Source: Clostridium porci
Lineage (GTDB): Bacteria; Bacillota; Clostridia; Lachnospirales; Lachnospiraceae
NCBI RefSeq assembly: GCF_009696375.1
Contig: NZ_VUMD01000005.1
Location: 62,001 to 126,000, forward strand
Reading direction: 5' to 3'
DNA length: 64,000 nt
Of the stretch, positions 55,558-64,000 are shown in pieces. Under the pieces are notes generated by a model, which did no database searches, was not told the origin of the DNA, and saw nothing but the letters and a program-made list of their open reading frames with translations. A program made the position numbers and the translations under genes. Numbering within the stretch: the stretch's first letter is position 1; each line of letters starts with the position of its first letter.

Positions 55558-55767
55558 GATACGATACATGAAACAGGACGGGGGCCGAGCCCTTGGGATT
55601 CTACTGTGCAGGCCCTAAAGGAGCTTCCCTGGCATCCGTTATGGGAGCTGCTTTGGCTGTCGCATCATAGTGACGGCTGTCAAAGGAGCCGGTATTGGCG
55701 ACTAACCGGACGGATTTTGCCGTATCTCCTTCTATGAAGCCCAAACAAAATCCAATATGAAAAAGTA

Positions 55768-55796
55768 TTGCCCTGTGAACTGTAAATTGCTATAAT
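55768..55796 (+). promoter_or_regulatory. tkt promoter
   Basis: TTGCCC (55768-55773), 17-base spacer, perfect TATAAT (55791-55796). Confidence 0.7.
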
Positions 55797-55871
55797 GAAA
55801 AGCAGTTAGGAACAAAATAACGGAAGAAAAATGTACAGGGTGTCTCACCAGACACCAGAACGGAGGAAACT

Positions 55872-57854
55872 ATGAATCAGATTGATACAATGTCAGTAAA
55901 TGCAATACGGGTTTTGGCGGCAGATGCTGTCCAGAAGGCCAATTCAGGACATCCGGGCCTTCCCTTAGGCTCGGCTGCTATGGCTTACGAGCTTTGGGCA
56001 AAGCATATGAACCATAATCCTAAGAACCCCCAGTGGAAGAACAGGGATCGTTTTATCCTTTCAGGAGGCCATGGTTCAACTCTGCTGTACTCGTTGCTGC
56101 ATCTTTTTGGCTATGGACTTACCAAGGAGGATCTGATGAATTTCCGGCAGGAAGATTCTCTGACTCCGGGACATCCTGAGTACGGCCATACGGTAGGGGT
56201 AGAGGCAACTACAGGCCCCTTAGGAGCAGGCATGGGTATGGCTGTGGGAATGGCTATGGCGGAAGCTCACCTGGCTGCTGTATTTAATAAGGAGAATTAC
56301 CCCGTCGTGGATCATTTTACCTTTGTGTTAGGCGGTGACGGCTGTATGATGGAGGGGATTTCCTCTGAGGCCTTTTCACTGGCAGGAACACTGGGGCTTG
56401 GCAAGCTTATCGTGCTCTATGACTCTAACAGGATCTCCATAGAGGGAAGCACTGATATAGCCTTTACAGAGAATGTGCAAAAGCGTATGGAGGCCTTTGG
56501 GTTTCAGCTTCTTACGGTAGAGGACGGCAATGATCTGGACGCTATCGGTAAGGCGATTGAGGCGGCCAAGGCAGATACCTCTCGACCGTCCTTTATTACG
56601 GTTAAGACTCAAATCGGCTACGGCTGCCCGGCAAAGCAGGGTAAGGCCAGCGCTCACGGCGAGCCCTTGGGAGCGGAGAATGTTACTGCTATGAAGGAAA
56701 ATCTGAACTGGCCTTCTATGGAGCCTTTCTATGTGCCGGATGAGGTGTATACCAATTACAGAGCATACGGAGAGGCTGGAGCGGCAGCGGAGGAGAAGTG
56801 GAATTCCTTGTTTGCGGAATACTGTCAGAAGTATCCCGATATGAAGGAATTATGGGACAAGTTTTATAATCCGGAACTGGCTGAGTCTGTATATGACAGT
56901 GAGGAATATTGGGCTTATGATGAGAAGCCGGATGCTACCAGAAGCTTATCCGGCAAGCAGCTTCAGAAGCTTAAGAACCTTATTCCGAATCTGATTGGGG
57001 GTGCGGCTGACCTGGCTCCTTCCACCAAGACATATATGACAGATATGGGTGACTTTTCAAAAGAGAATTATAGGGGCCGTAATCTTCACTTTGGCGTGCG
57101 TGAGCTGGCAATGGCCGCTATTGGCAATGGCCTGGCTCTCCATGGAGGACTTCGTGCCTTTGTGTCCACGTTCTTTGTGTTCAGTGATTATACAAAGCCA
57201 ATGGCCAGGCTTTCAGCTCTGATGGGGCTGCCTTTGACCTTTGTATTTACCCATGACAGCATTGGTGTAGGAGAGGACGGGCCAACCCATGAGCCCATTG
57301 AACAGTTGGCTATGCTCCGTTCTATGCCCAACTTTCATGTATTCCGTCCGGCCGACGCTACGGAGACCGCAGCCGCATGGTACAGTGCGGTTAGCTCTCA
57401 GAATACGCCTACGGCTTTGGTGCTGACCAGACAGAATCTGCCTCAGCTGGCAGGCTCCAGCAAAGAAGCCTTAAAAGGCGCCTATATTCTGGAGGATTCT
57501 GTAAAGGCGGTTCCTGACGCAATCATTATCGCTACCGGCTCTGAGGTGGAACTGGCAGTTGGGGCAAAGGCAGAGCTGGCAAAGGAAGGAATGGATGTGC
57601 GTGTGGTAAGCATGCCGTCTATGGATGTATTTGAGGAGCAGACAGAAGAATACAAGGAAAAGGTTCTTCCGAAGGCTGTGCGCAGGAGAGTGGCTGTGGA
57701 GGCCTTAGGTGAGTTCGGATGGGGCAAGTATGTTGGCTTAGATGGGACGACCGTGACAATGAAGGGCTTCGGAGCCAGCGCTCCGGCAGGTCTGCTGTTT
57801 AAGAAGTTTGGATTTACAGTTGAGAATGTAGTGGCTGCCGTAAAGTCGCTGTAA
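55872..57854 (+). CDS. tkt: Transketolase
   Basis: 660 residues, full length. Thiamine-diphosphate enzyme of the pentose phosphate pathway. DAVQKANSGHPGLPLGSAAMAYELW, GGDGCMMEGISSEAF (ThDP-binding), and DSIGVGEDGPTHEPIEQL are present. It would help metabolise ribose-5-phosphate from the nucleoside island. Confidence 0.96.
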   Translation: MNQIDTMSVNAIRVLAADAVQKANSGHPGLPLGSAAMAYELWAKHMNHNPKNPQWKNRDRFILSGGHGSTLLYSLLHLFGYGLTKEDLMNFRQEDSLTPGHPEYGHTVGVEATTGPLGAGMGMAVGMAMAEAHLAAVFNKENYPVVDHFTFVLGGDGCMMEGISSEAFSLAGTLGLGKLIVLYDSNRISIEGSTDIAFTENVQKRMEAFGFQLLTVEDGNDLDAIGKAIEAAKADTSRPSFITVKTQIGYGCPAKQGKASAHGEPLGAENVTAMKENLNWPSMEPFYVPDEVYTNYRAYGEAGAAAEEKWNSLFAEYCQKYPDMKELWDKFYNPELAESVYDSEEYWAYDEKPDATRSLSGKQLQKLKNLIPNLIGGAADLAPSTKTYMTDMGDFSKENYRGRNLHFGVRELAMAAIGNGLALHGGLRAFVSTFFVFSDYTKPMARLSALMGLPLTFVFTHDSIGVGEDGPTHEPIEQLAMLRSMPNFHVFRPADATETAAAWYSAVSSQNTPTALVLTRQNLPQLAGSSKEALKGAYILEDSVKAVPDAIIIATGSEVELAVGAKAELAKEGMDVRVVSMPSMDVFEEQTEEYKEKVLPKAVRRRVAVEALGEFGWGKYVGLDGTTVTMKGFGASAPAGLLFKKFGFTVENVVAAVKSL

Positions 57855-57888
57855 TTATCTGTAATCAGGATAGAAATATAGGACATTT

Positions 57889-57937
57889 GGCCGGAACTGG
57901 CGCATGGTATGCGCTGGCTCCGGCTTTTGCGGTTTTT
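57889..57937 (+). terminator. Terminator after tkt
   Basis: GGCCGGA...GCGCAT pairs with ATGCGC...TCCGGC, with a small internal loop, then CTTTTGCGGTTTTTT. Confidence 0.85.
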
Positions 57938-57969
57938 TCCAGCTCGCTTGAAGCCTATGTCCAGGAAGC

Positions 57970-58007
57970 AGCAAAAAGCGAACCCCTAAAGAAGGTGTCC
58001 GCTTTTG
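57970..58007 (-). terminator. Minus-strand terminator of argG
   Basis: AAAAGCG and CGCTTTT form the outer stem; ACCCCT/AGGTGT the inner. On the minus strand it is followed by TTTTTGCTGCTT. Confidence 0.65.
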
Positions 58008-58032
58008 ATTCTGCTATATTCTCATGAAACGG

Positions 58033-59265
58033 CTATTTCTCTGTTTCAGCGGCTTCTAATTCCGCCATCTTCATAGCCCGAACCTTTAAGGGCAGTCCGA
58101 ATAGAGTGATAAAGCCGTCCGCATCGTGGTGATCGTACAGATCACCGGTTGTGAAGGAGGCCAGAGACTCGCTGTACAGGGAGTAAGGGGAGGTAGTTCC
58201 CGCCTTTATGATATTGCCTTTGTAGAGCTTGAATTTTACCTCTCCTGTCACGTATTCCTGGGTGGAATCGATAAAGGCCCCGATGGCTTCTCGCAGAGGA
58301 GTGAACCATTTTCCCTCATAAACAATCTGGGCAAGCTTGCCTGCCATATCCCTCTTAACTTCCATGGTAGCCCGGTCTAATACCAGCTCCTCCAGCTGCT
58401 GGTGTGCTTCCATTAGAATGGTTCCCCCCGGAGTTTCATATACGCCCCGGGACTTCATGCCAACCACCCGGTTCTCCACAATGTCTACGATACCGATGCC
58501 GTGCCTGCCGCCCAGCTCGTTCAGCTTACGGATCACATCGGAGACCTTCATGGCTTCTCCGTTTACACTGGTAGGAATACCTTTTTCAAAGGTCATCGTT
58601 ACATATTCGCCCTCGTCGGGAGCCTTCTCAGGTCTTACACCCAGTACCAGAAGGTGATCATAGTTGGGCTCCTGAGCCGGATCTTCCAGCTCCAGTCCTT
58701 CGTGGCTGATGTGCCATAGGTTTCTGTCACGGCTGTAGCTGTTGTCAGCAGAAAAGGGGAGATGGATGCCGTGCTGCTTGCAGTATTCAATTTCATCTTC
58801 ACGGGACTGCATGGTCCACACATCCGTCATGCGCCATGGAGCGATGATTTTCAAGTCCGGAGCCAGAGCCTTGATGCCCAGCTCAAAACGAATCTGGTCA
58901 TTGCCTTTGCCGGTTGCTCCGTGGCAAATGGCGGTAGCCCCTTCCTTCCTTGCGATTTCCACCAGACGCTTTGCGATAGCAGGACGGGCCATGGAGGTAC
59001 CCAGAAGATACTTGTTTTCATATACAGCATTAGCCTTTACACATGGCATGATGTAGTTGTCGCAGAAGTCGTCTACCAAGTCTTCAATATATAACTTGGA
59101 AGCGCCGGATAATTTGGCCCTCTCCTCAAGTCCGTCTAATTCATTGCCCTGTCCGCAGTCGATACAGCAGCATACAACATCGTAACCAAAATTTTCCTGT
59201 AGCCAGGGAATGATAGCGGTAGTATCAAGTCCGCCGGAATAAGCTAAAATAACTTTTTCTTGCAT
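58033..59265 (-). CDS. argG: Argininosuccinate synthase
   Basis: 410 residues from ATG 59265, with AGGAGG eight bases away; upstream starts (59271, 59304) are too close to or lack it. N-type ATP pyrophosphatase: [12 protein letters not shown]. It ligates citrulline and aspartate. Divergent from argC with a 300-base spacer. Confidence 0.97.
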   Translation of the reverse strand: MQEKVILAYSGGLDTTAIIPWLQENFGYDVVCCCIDCGQGNELDGLEERAKLSGASKLYIEDLVDDFCDNYIMPCVKANAVYENKYLLGTSMARPAIAKRLVEIARKEGATAICHGATGKGNDQIRFELGIKALAPDLKIIAPWRMTDVWTMQSREDEIEYCKQHGIHLPFSADNSYSRDRNLWHISHEGLELEDPAQEPNYDHLLVLGVRPEKAPDEGEYVTMTFEKGIPTSVNGEAMKVSDVIRKLNELGGRHGIGIVDIVENRVVGMKSRGVYETPGGTILMEAHQQLEELVLDRATMEVKRDMAGKLAQIVYEGKWFTPLREAIGAFIDSTQEYVTGEVKFKLYKGNIIKAGTTSPYSLYSESLASFTTGDLYDHHDADGFITLFGLPLKVRAMKMAELEAAETEK

Positions 59266-59566
59266 GATCATATCCTCCTGAGATTGAACTGTTTGAACTT
59301 TCATAAATATACAACATTATTTAGATAAATGCAAGTGAAAAATTAATTTTATAAAAAATATTGCATATTATTCGATAATAATGTATAATTATTAAAATGC
59401 AAATAAGGAGGGATGAGGCTGGAGGACTCTGTTTTGGAGCGGCTCTCAAAAAGGGATAAGGATTAGTCAAGGGAAGGGCCGTCTGTAGATGTAAAATCTT
59501 TAGTATTAAATGTATATGTCAAAATGAATATATGTGCGAAATAAAACATGGGAGGAGAAAATGGCT
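59266..59566. promoter_or_regulatory. argG/argC divergent control region
   Basis: The AT-rich stretch 59350-59401 has TTGCATATTATT and AATTATTAAAATGCAA in opposite sense and several TTATT/AATAA half-sites, compatible with ArgR/AhrC binding but not diagnostic. No attenuator is seen. Confidence 0.35.
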
Positions 59567-60607
59567 ATGATTAAAGTGGGTATCATTGGTTCTACAGGAT
59601 ATGCAGGAGGAGAGCTGGCGAGGCTGCTTCTTCAGAGAGAGGATACGGAAATTCTGTGGTATGGATCTAAAAGCTATATTGATCAGAGCTATTCATCTAT
59701 ATATCCGAATATGTATAAGCTGACGGATGGCAAATGTATGGATGATAATATGAAGGAGCTGGCAGAGAAGGTAGATGTGATCTTTACCGCTACCCCCCAA
59801 GGACTTTGCGCCTCTATGGTAGATGAGGATATTTTGTCCAGAGTGAGGATCATTGACCTCAGCGCTGATTTCAGAATTAAGGATGTGTCTGTCTATGAGC
59901 AGTGGTATAAGCTTAAGCATGGAGCTTCCCAGTTGATAGAGGAGGCGGTGTATGGGATGCCGGAGATCAACAGGGAAAAGGTGAAACGGGCAAGGATGGT
60001 TGCCAATCCTGGATGCTTTCCTACCTGCTCCTTCCTGTCTGTCTACCCTTTGGTAAAGGCCGGGCTTATTGATACGGATACCCTTATTATTGATGCGAAA
60101 TCGGGAGTTTCCGGAGCGGGAAGGGGGGTAAAGGCGGACAGCCTCTACTGCGAGGTAAATGAGAACATCAAAGCCTACGGAGTAGCCACGCACAGGCATA
60201 CGCCGGAGATTGAGGAGCAGCTGGGGTATGTGGCAGGAAAGCCAGTGACCGTCAGCTTCACGCCTCATCTGGTACCTATGAACCGGGGGATTCTGGTGAC
60301 TGGGTATGCTTCCCTGACAAGGGAGGTGACATATGGGGAGGTAAAGGCTGCCTATGAAGCATGCTATCGGGATGAGTATTTCGTGAGAGTTCTGGAGAAG
60401 GACGTGGCGCCCCAGACCCGATGGGTGGAGGGAAGTAATTTTGCGGATGTGAATTTTAAAATTGATCCCAGAACCAGGCGGATTGTGATGATGGGGGCTA
60501 TTGATAATATGATTAAGGGAGCCGCAGGGCAGGCTATACAGAATATGAATATAATGTTTGGCCTGCCGGAGCAGACGGGTCTTAAGCAGATTCCTGTATT
60601 TCCATAA
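59567..60607 (+). CDS. argC: N-acetyl-gamma-glutamyl-phosphate reductase
   Basis: 346 residues from ATG 59567 (GGAGGAG nine bases upstream; ATG 59561 is too close). GSTGYAGGELARLL NADP motif, and catalytic Cys in NPGCFPTCSFLS. Third step of arginine synthesis. First gene of the operon argC-GNAT-argJ-argB-argD. Confidence 0.96.
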   Translation: MIKVGIIGSTGYAGGELARLLLQREDTEILWYGSKSYIDQSYSSIYPNMYKLTDGKCMDDNMKELAEKVDVIFTATPQGLCASMVDEDILSRVRIIDLSADFRIKDVSVYEQWYKLKHGASQLIEEAVYGMPEINREKVKRARMVANPGCFPTCSFLSVYPLVKAGLIDTDTLIIDAKSGVSGAGRGVKADSLYCEVNENIKAYGVATHRHTPEIEEQLGYVAGKPVTVSFTPHLVPMNRGILVTGYASLTREVTYGEVKAAYEACYRDEYFVRVLEKDVAPQTRWVEGSNFADVNFKIDPRTRRIVMMGAIDNMIKGAAGQAIQNMNIMFGLPEQTGLKQIPVFP

Positions 60608-60677
60608 AAGGGCTGGCTCTTATATAGTATTTATTAATAGAAGTATCCGTGAACTTGGAAGGAAAGGATGATAGAAC

Positions 60678-61142
60678 ATGGAGGAAACAACGGATATTCT
60701 TATCCGCAAGATGGAGGCAGAGGATTACGACCAGGTTTACCGGCTTTGGACACAGATTAAGGGCTTCGGTATCAGGAGCGTGGATGATTCCAGGGAGGGA
60801 GTGGAGCGTTTTTTGAGACGTAATCCTACTACCAGCGTGGTGGCAGTTAGGAATGGACGGATTTTGGGAAACATTCTTTGCGGTCATGACGGCAGAACCG
60901 GCTGCTTTTACCATGTATGCGTAGCTGCGGACTACCGGAAGCACGGGATTGGCTGCCGGATGGCGAGGGCTGCTATGGAGGCGCTGCAAAAGGAGGGCGT
61001 CAGCAAGATAAGCCTGATTGCGTTGAAAGAAAATCAGGTAGGAAACGCTTTCTGGAAGGGAATCGGGTGGACGAAGCGGGAAGATATAAACAGCTATGAG
61101 CTTGTGTTGAATGAGGAAAACATTACGCAGTTTGTCAGATGA
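60678..61142 (+). CDS. GNAT acetyltransferase within the arg operon
   Basis: 154 residues. GNAT motif at about 90-100 (RKHGIGCRMARAAMEAL). It lies between argC and argJ. Acetylglutamate synthase activity is possible, but ArgJ can already make acetylglutamate; the role is open. Overlaps the argJ region by four bases. Confidence 0.85.
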   Translation: MEETTDILIRKMEAEDYDQVYRLWTQIKGFGIRSVDDSREGVERFLRRNPTTSVVAVRNGRILGNILCGHDGRTGCFYHVCVAADYRKHGIGCRMARAAMEALQKEGVSKISLIALKENQVGNAFWKGIGWTKREDINSYELVLNEENITQFVR

Positions 61143-61168
61143 TACAGTTAAATGGGAGGAACGGCAAT

Positions 61169-62413
61169 ATGGCTAAAGCAAAGGTAGAATTGAAGAAGAT
61201 TCAAGGGGGAGTGACAGCTGCCAAAGGCTTTCAGGCAGCGGCCGCAGAAGCGGGAATCAAATATAAGGGCCGGCAGGATATGGCCTTAATCTACAGTGAA
61301 GCTCCCTGCAGGCAGGCAGGCGTTTTTACTACCAACATAGTAAAGGCTGCTCCTGTTAAATGGGATCAGAAGCAAGTCTATGGAGGAGCGCCGGCTCATG
61401 CTGTGGTTATCAATGCGGGAATTGCGAATGCATGTACCGGGCAGGAGGGTATGGACTATTGCAGACGGACGGCAGAGGCTGCTGCAAATGCTTTGGGGGT
61501 GGCGGCAGGCAGCGTCTTGGTGGCTTCTACCGGGGTGATCGGCATGCAGCTTCCAATGGAGCGGATAGAGGCAGGCGTCAGGGCGATGGCTCCTCGTTTG
61601 AACAGCAGCCTGGAGAGCGGCGCCAATGCTTCCAGGGCTATTATGACCACAGATACAAAGAATAAGGAGGTGGCTGTGGAGGTTTACCTGGGAGGTGTCC
61701 CAGTCACAATCGGCGGTATGTGTAAGGGCTCTGGCATGATTCATCCTGATATGTGCACCATGTTGAGCTTTGTAACGACGGATGCAGCTATCAGCAAGGA
61801 GCTGCTTTGTGAAGCGCTGAAAACAGACATCCAGGATACCTATCATATGATATCTGTAGACGGGGATACCTCAACCAATGATACGGTCCTTCTCCTGGCT
61901 AACGGACTGGCGGGAAATCCTGAGATTACAGAAAAGAATGAGGATTACGAAACATTTTGCAGGGCATTAAATTACGTAAATGAAACGCTGGCGAAAAAGA
62001 TGGCGGGAGATGGAGAGGGCTGTACGGCTCTCTTTGAGGTGAAAATTGTAGGGGCTGAGACAAAAGAGCAGGCCAGAGTTCTGGCTAAGTCGGTCATTAC
62101 ATCCAACCTTACAAAGGCAGCTATCTTTGGTCACGACGCCAACTGGGGCAGAATTCTCTGCGCTATGGGGTATTCGGGCGCTCAGTTTGATCCGGAGAGG
62201 GTGGATTTGTTCTTTGAAAGCGCGGCTGGCAGGCTGCAGATTATAAAGGATGGCGTTGCCGTAGCTTACAGTGAGGAAAAGGCTACGGAGATTCTCTCCC
62301 AGCCTGAGGTTACGGCTGTGGCAAACATTAAGATGGGGGAGGCTAAGGCCACTGCCTGGGGATGTGATCTGACCTTTGATTATGTGAAGATTAATGCAGA
62401 TTACCGCTCCTAA
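61169..62413 (+). CDS. argJ: Bifunctional ornithine acetyltransferase / N-acetylglutamate synthase
   Basis: 414 residues, start ATG 61169 with GGGAGGA eight bases upstream; an ATG at 61139 overlaps the GNAT stop. Self-cleavage occurs before the conserved Thr in [11 protein letters not shown]. Cyclic arginine pathway. Confidence 0.96.
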   Translation: MAKAKVELKKIQGGVTAAKGFQAAAAEAGIKYKGRQDMALIYSEAPCRQAGVFTTNIVKAAPVKWDQKQVYGGAPAHAVVINAGIANACTGQEGMDYCRRTAEAAANALGVAAGSVLVASTGVIGMQLPMERIEAGVRAMAPRLNSSLESGANASRAIMTTDTKNKEVAVEVYLGGVPVTIGGMCKGSGMIHPDMCTMLSFVTTDAAISKELLCEALKTDIQDTYHMISVDGDTSTNDTVLLLANGLAGNPEITEKNEDYETFCRALNYVNETLAKKMAGDGEGCTALFEVKIVGAETKEQARVLAKSVITSNLTKAAIFGHDANWGRILCAMGYSGAQFDPERVDLFFESAAGRLQIIKDGVAVAYSEEKATEILSQPEVTAVANIKMGEAKATAWGCDLTFDYVKINADYRS

Positions 62414-62483
62414 GGTGGATGGCAATATCCGGCGGTTAAGGGCCGGAAAGCGGGTAATAAAAAGCAGGGAGGAAACGAGTGAA

Positions 62484-63374
62484 ATGAATTTAGAACCGAT
62501 GCAAAAAGCGGCTGTGCTCATAGAAGCGCTGCCTTATATTCAGCGCTTTAACCGGAAGATTGTAGTTGTTAAATACGGTGGCAGCGCTATGGTGGATGAG
62601 GAACTGAAACGGAAGGTAATTCAGGATGTGGCCCTTCTTAAGCTGGTTGGATTTAAGCCTATCATTGTTCATGGAGGCGGCAAGGATATCAGTCGCTGGG
62701 CGAACAAGGCAGGTATGGAGTCCCGATTTAAAAATGGGCTGAGAGTTACAGACGAGCCTACCATGGAAATTGCCGAGATGGTTCTTAATAAGGTGAACAA
62801 AAGCTTGGTTCAGCTGGTCAACGAGCTGGGAATCCAGGCAGTAGGCATCAGTGGCAAGGACGGTATGATTTTAAAATGCCGTAAGAAATACTCAGGCGGC
62901 GAAGATATTGGCTTTGTGGGGGAAGTGTCTGAGGTAAATCCAAAGCTAATCTATGACCTGCTGGAAAAGGACTTTCTTCCGATTATCTGCCCCATTGGCT
63001 TTGACGAGGATTTCCTAAGCTACAATATCAATGCGGATGACGCTGCCTGTGCCATTGCAACAGCGGTTCAGGCAGAGAAGCTGGCTTTTCTTACAGATGT
63101 GGAGGGTGTATACAAGAACGTGGAAGATAAGGAGTCCCTTATTTCCGAGATGGATGTGGAGGAAGCTCAGTCCTTTGTTGCCAGCGGGACGCTGGGGGGA
63201 GGCATGCTTCCAAAGATTCAGAACTGTATAAACGCCATTGAAAGCGGAGTTTCCAGAGTCCATATTCTGGATGGTCGGATTCCTCACTGTCTGCTGCTGG
63301 AAATCTTTACTGATAAGGGAATCGGAACCGCAATCTATAATTCCAAGGAAGATGAGAGGTATTATCATGGCTGA
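62484..63374 (+). CDS. argB: Acetylglutamate kinase
   Basis: 296 residues from ATG 62484 after [28 protein letters not shown] and [12 protein letters not shown] amino-acid-kinase motifs. Second step of arginine synthesis. Overlaps argD by eight bases. Confidence 0.97.
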   Translation: MNLEPMQKAAVLIEALPYIQRFNRKIVVVKYGGSAMVDEELKRKVIQDVALLKLVGFKPIIVHGGGKDISRWANKAGMESRFKNGLRVTDEPTMEIAEMVLNKVNKSLVQLVNELGIQAVGISGKDGMILKCRKKYSGGEDIGFVGEVSEVNPKLIYDLLEKDFLPIICPIGFDEDFLSYNINADDAACAIATAVQAEKLAFLTDVEGVYKNVEDKESLISEMDVEEAQSFVASGTLGGGMLPKIQNCINAIESGVSRVHILDGRIPHCLLLEIFTDKGIGTAIYNSKEDERYYHG

Positions 63375-64000
63375 TTATGGATGGATAGACCGGGCTGAAC
63401 ATGCCTTTTATAAAACCTACAACCGGCTTCCTGTGGTGTTTGACCATGGCGAGGGAGTGAATCTTTATGATAATCAGGGCAATGAATACCTGGACTTCGG
63501 AGCAGGCATAGCAGTGATGGCGTTAGGCTATGGGGATGAGGAGTATACAAAGGCGGTGGAGAAGCAGCTTCACAAGCTGACCCATAGCTCCAACCTGTTT
63601 TATAACCAGCCGTCCATTGAAGCGGGAGAAGGGCTGCTTAAGCTGTCCGGTATGGAACGTGTCTTTTTTACAAATAGCGGAACCGAGGCGATCGAGGGAG
63701 CGCTCAAGATTGCAAGGCGGTATTATTATAACAAGAGCTGTGAAGCGGCGGGAGCTGACGGCTGTCAGGAGAAGGAGCCGGCTATGATGGGAGAAATAAT
63801 CGCCATGAAGCATTCCTTTCATGGAAGAAGCCTGGGGGCCCTCTCTGTAACAGGCAATGCACAGTATCAGAGGCCCTTTCAGCCGTTGATTCCCGGTATC
63901 CGGTTTGCGGAATTTAACAATCTGGACAGCGTTAAGGAGTTGATGAATGATAAGACCTGCGCTGTGATTATGGAAACCATTCAGGGAGAAGGCGGTATCT
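63367..64000 (+). CDS. argD: Acetylornithine aminotransferase (3' truncated by window)
   Basis: At least 211 residues in frame to the window edge. Class III PLP aminotransferase: [56 protein letters not shown]. The PLP Lys lies beyond the edge. Fourth step of arginine synthesis. Confidence 0.94.
   Translation, partial: MADYGWIDRAEHAFYKTYNRLPVVFDHGEGVNLYDNQGNEYLDFGAGIAVMALGYGDEEYTKAVEKQLHKLTHSSNLFYNQPSIEAGEGLLKLSGMERVFFTNSGTEAIEGALKIARRYYYNKSCEAAGADGCQEKEPAMMGEIIAMKHSFHGRSLGALSVTGNAQYQRPFQPLIPGIRFAEFNNLDSVKELMNDKTCAVIMETIQGEGGI

Larger units (their letters stand above)
55490..55871. other. Spacer between the Crp gene and tkt
   Basis: About 380 bases. It holds the terminator at 55529-55557 and the tkt promoter. 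The middle (55560-55750) has no support as a gene. Confidence 0.5.

Noticed and set aside
55560-55750. A decayed gene in the spacer before tkt
   Set aside because: No frame long enough and no recognisable motif in any reading.

Overview
The window looks like a chromosomal segment of a gut Lachnospiraceae-type spore-forming clostridium. This is inferred from gene content: a PdaA-like spore-cortex deacetylase, clostridial folate and arginine operons, strong AGGAGG ribosome binding sites, a secreted sialidase, and a tandem glycine riboswitch on a symporter. No rRNA, tRNA or CRISPR array was seen. Species was not assigned.

Layout. 1-1651: end of a thioredoxin-reductase-like flavoprotein with a C-terminal redox domain. 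1808-6025: LysR regulator divergent from metE-metF, with a MetR/MtaR-like box between them. 6164-10314: folate operon folC-folE-HD hydrolase-folP-folBK. 10374-15132: ROK regulator divergent from a lactose/cellobiose-type PTS operon (EIIC, unknown TIM-barrel-like protein, EIIB, EIIA), separated by a 3-copy 115-bp repeat array. 15361-18799: 5'-nucleotidase-like lipoprotein and a patatin. 18816-20590: glycine riboswitch and AGCS symporter. 20638-21614: decayed region with a frameshifted feoA relic, Fur-type operators, a short Fur-like gene and an IS200 TnpA stub. 21782-35331: mixed genes including nitroreductase, a 39-residue membrane peptide, an ArsC/Spx-like protein, sialidase, PdaA, MATE pump, aminotransferase, alcohol dehydrogenase and the HflK/HflC pair. 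35371-36880: LysR and Lrp regulators.

37117-48263 is a visibly AT-richer block that abuts a broken acetyltransferase gene. It encodes a LacI-PfkB fusion, a ribokinase, a BMP-type lipoprotein, one ABC ATPase, two permeases, two nucleoside hydrolases and a YczE-like membrane protein. Read together it is a nucleoside uptake and cleavage island: BMP-ABC imports nucleosides, the hydrolases release ribose, and the kinases phosphorylate it. Its fused regulator-kinase is the most distinctive gene of the window.

48560-64000: ApbE lipoprotein, gtrA-yfhO-argH, a Crp-family regulator, transketolase, argG (minus strand) and the operon argC-GNAT-argJ-argB-argD, with argD cut by the window end. Together argC/J/B/D, argG and argH cover most of arginine synthesis from glutamate.

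The strongest hunt items are the 115-bp repeat array and its solitary junction copy near metE, the LacI-PfkB nucleoside island, the feoA relic with intact promoter and operators, the structured 530-bp spacer at 32858-33388 with a 30-bp imperfect direct repeat, and three uncharacterised leaders. No unmistakable new defence or mobile system is visible.
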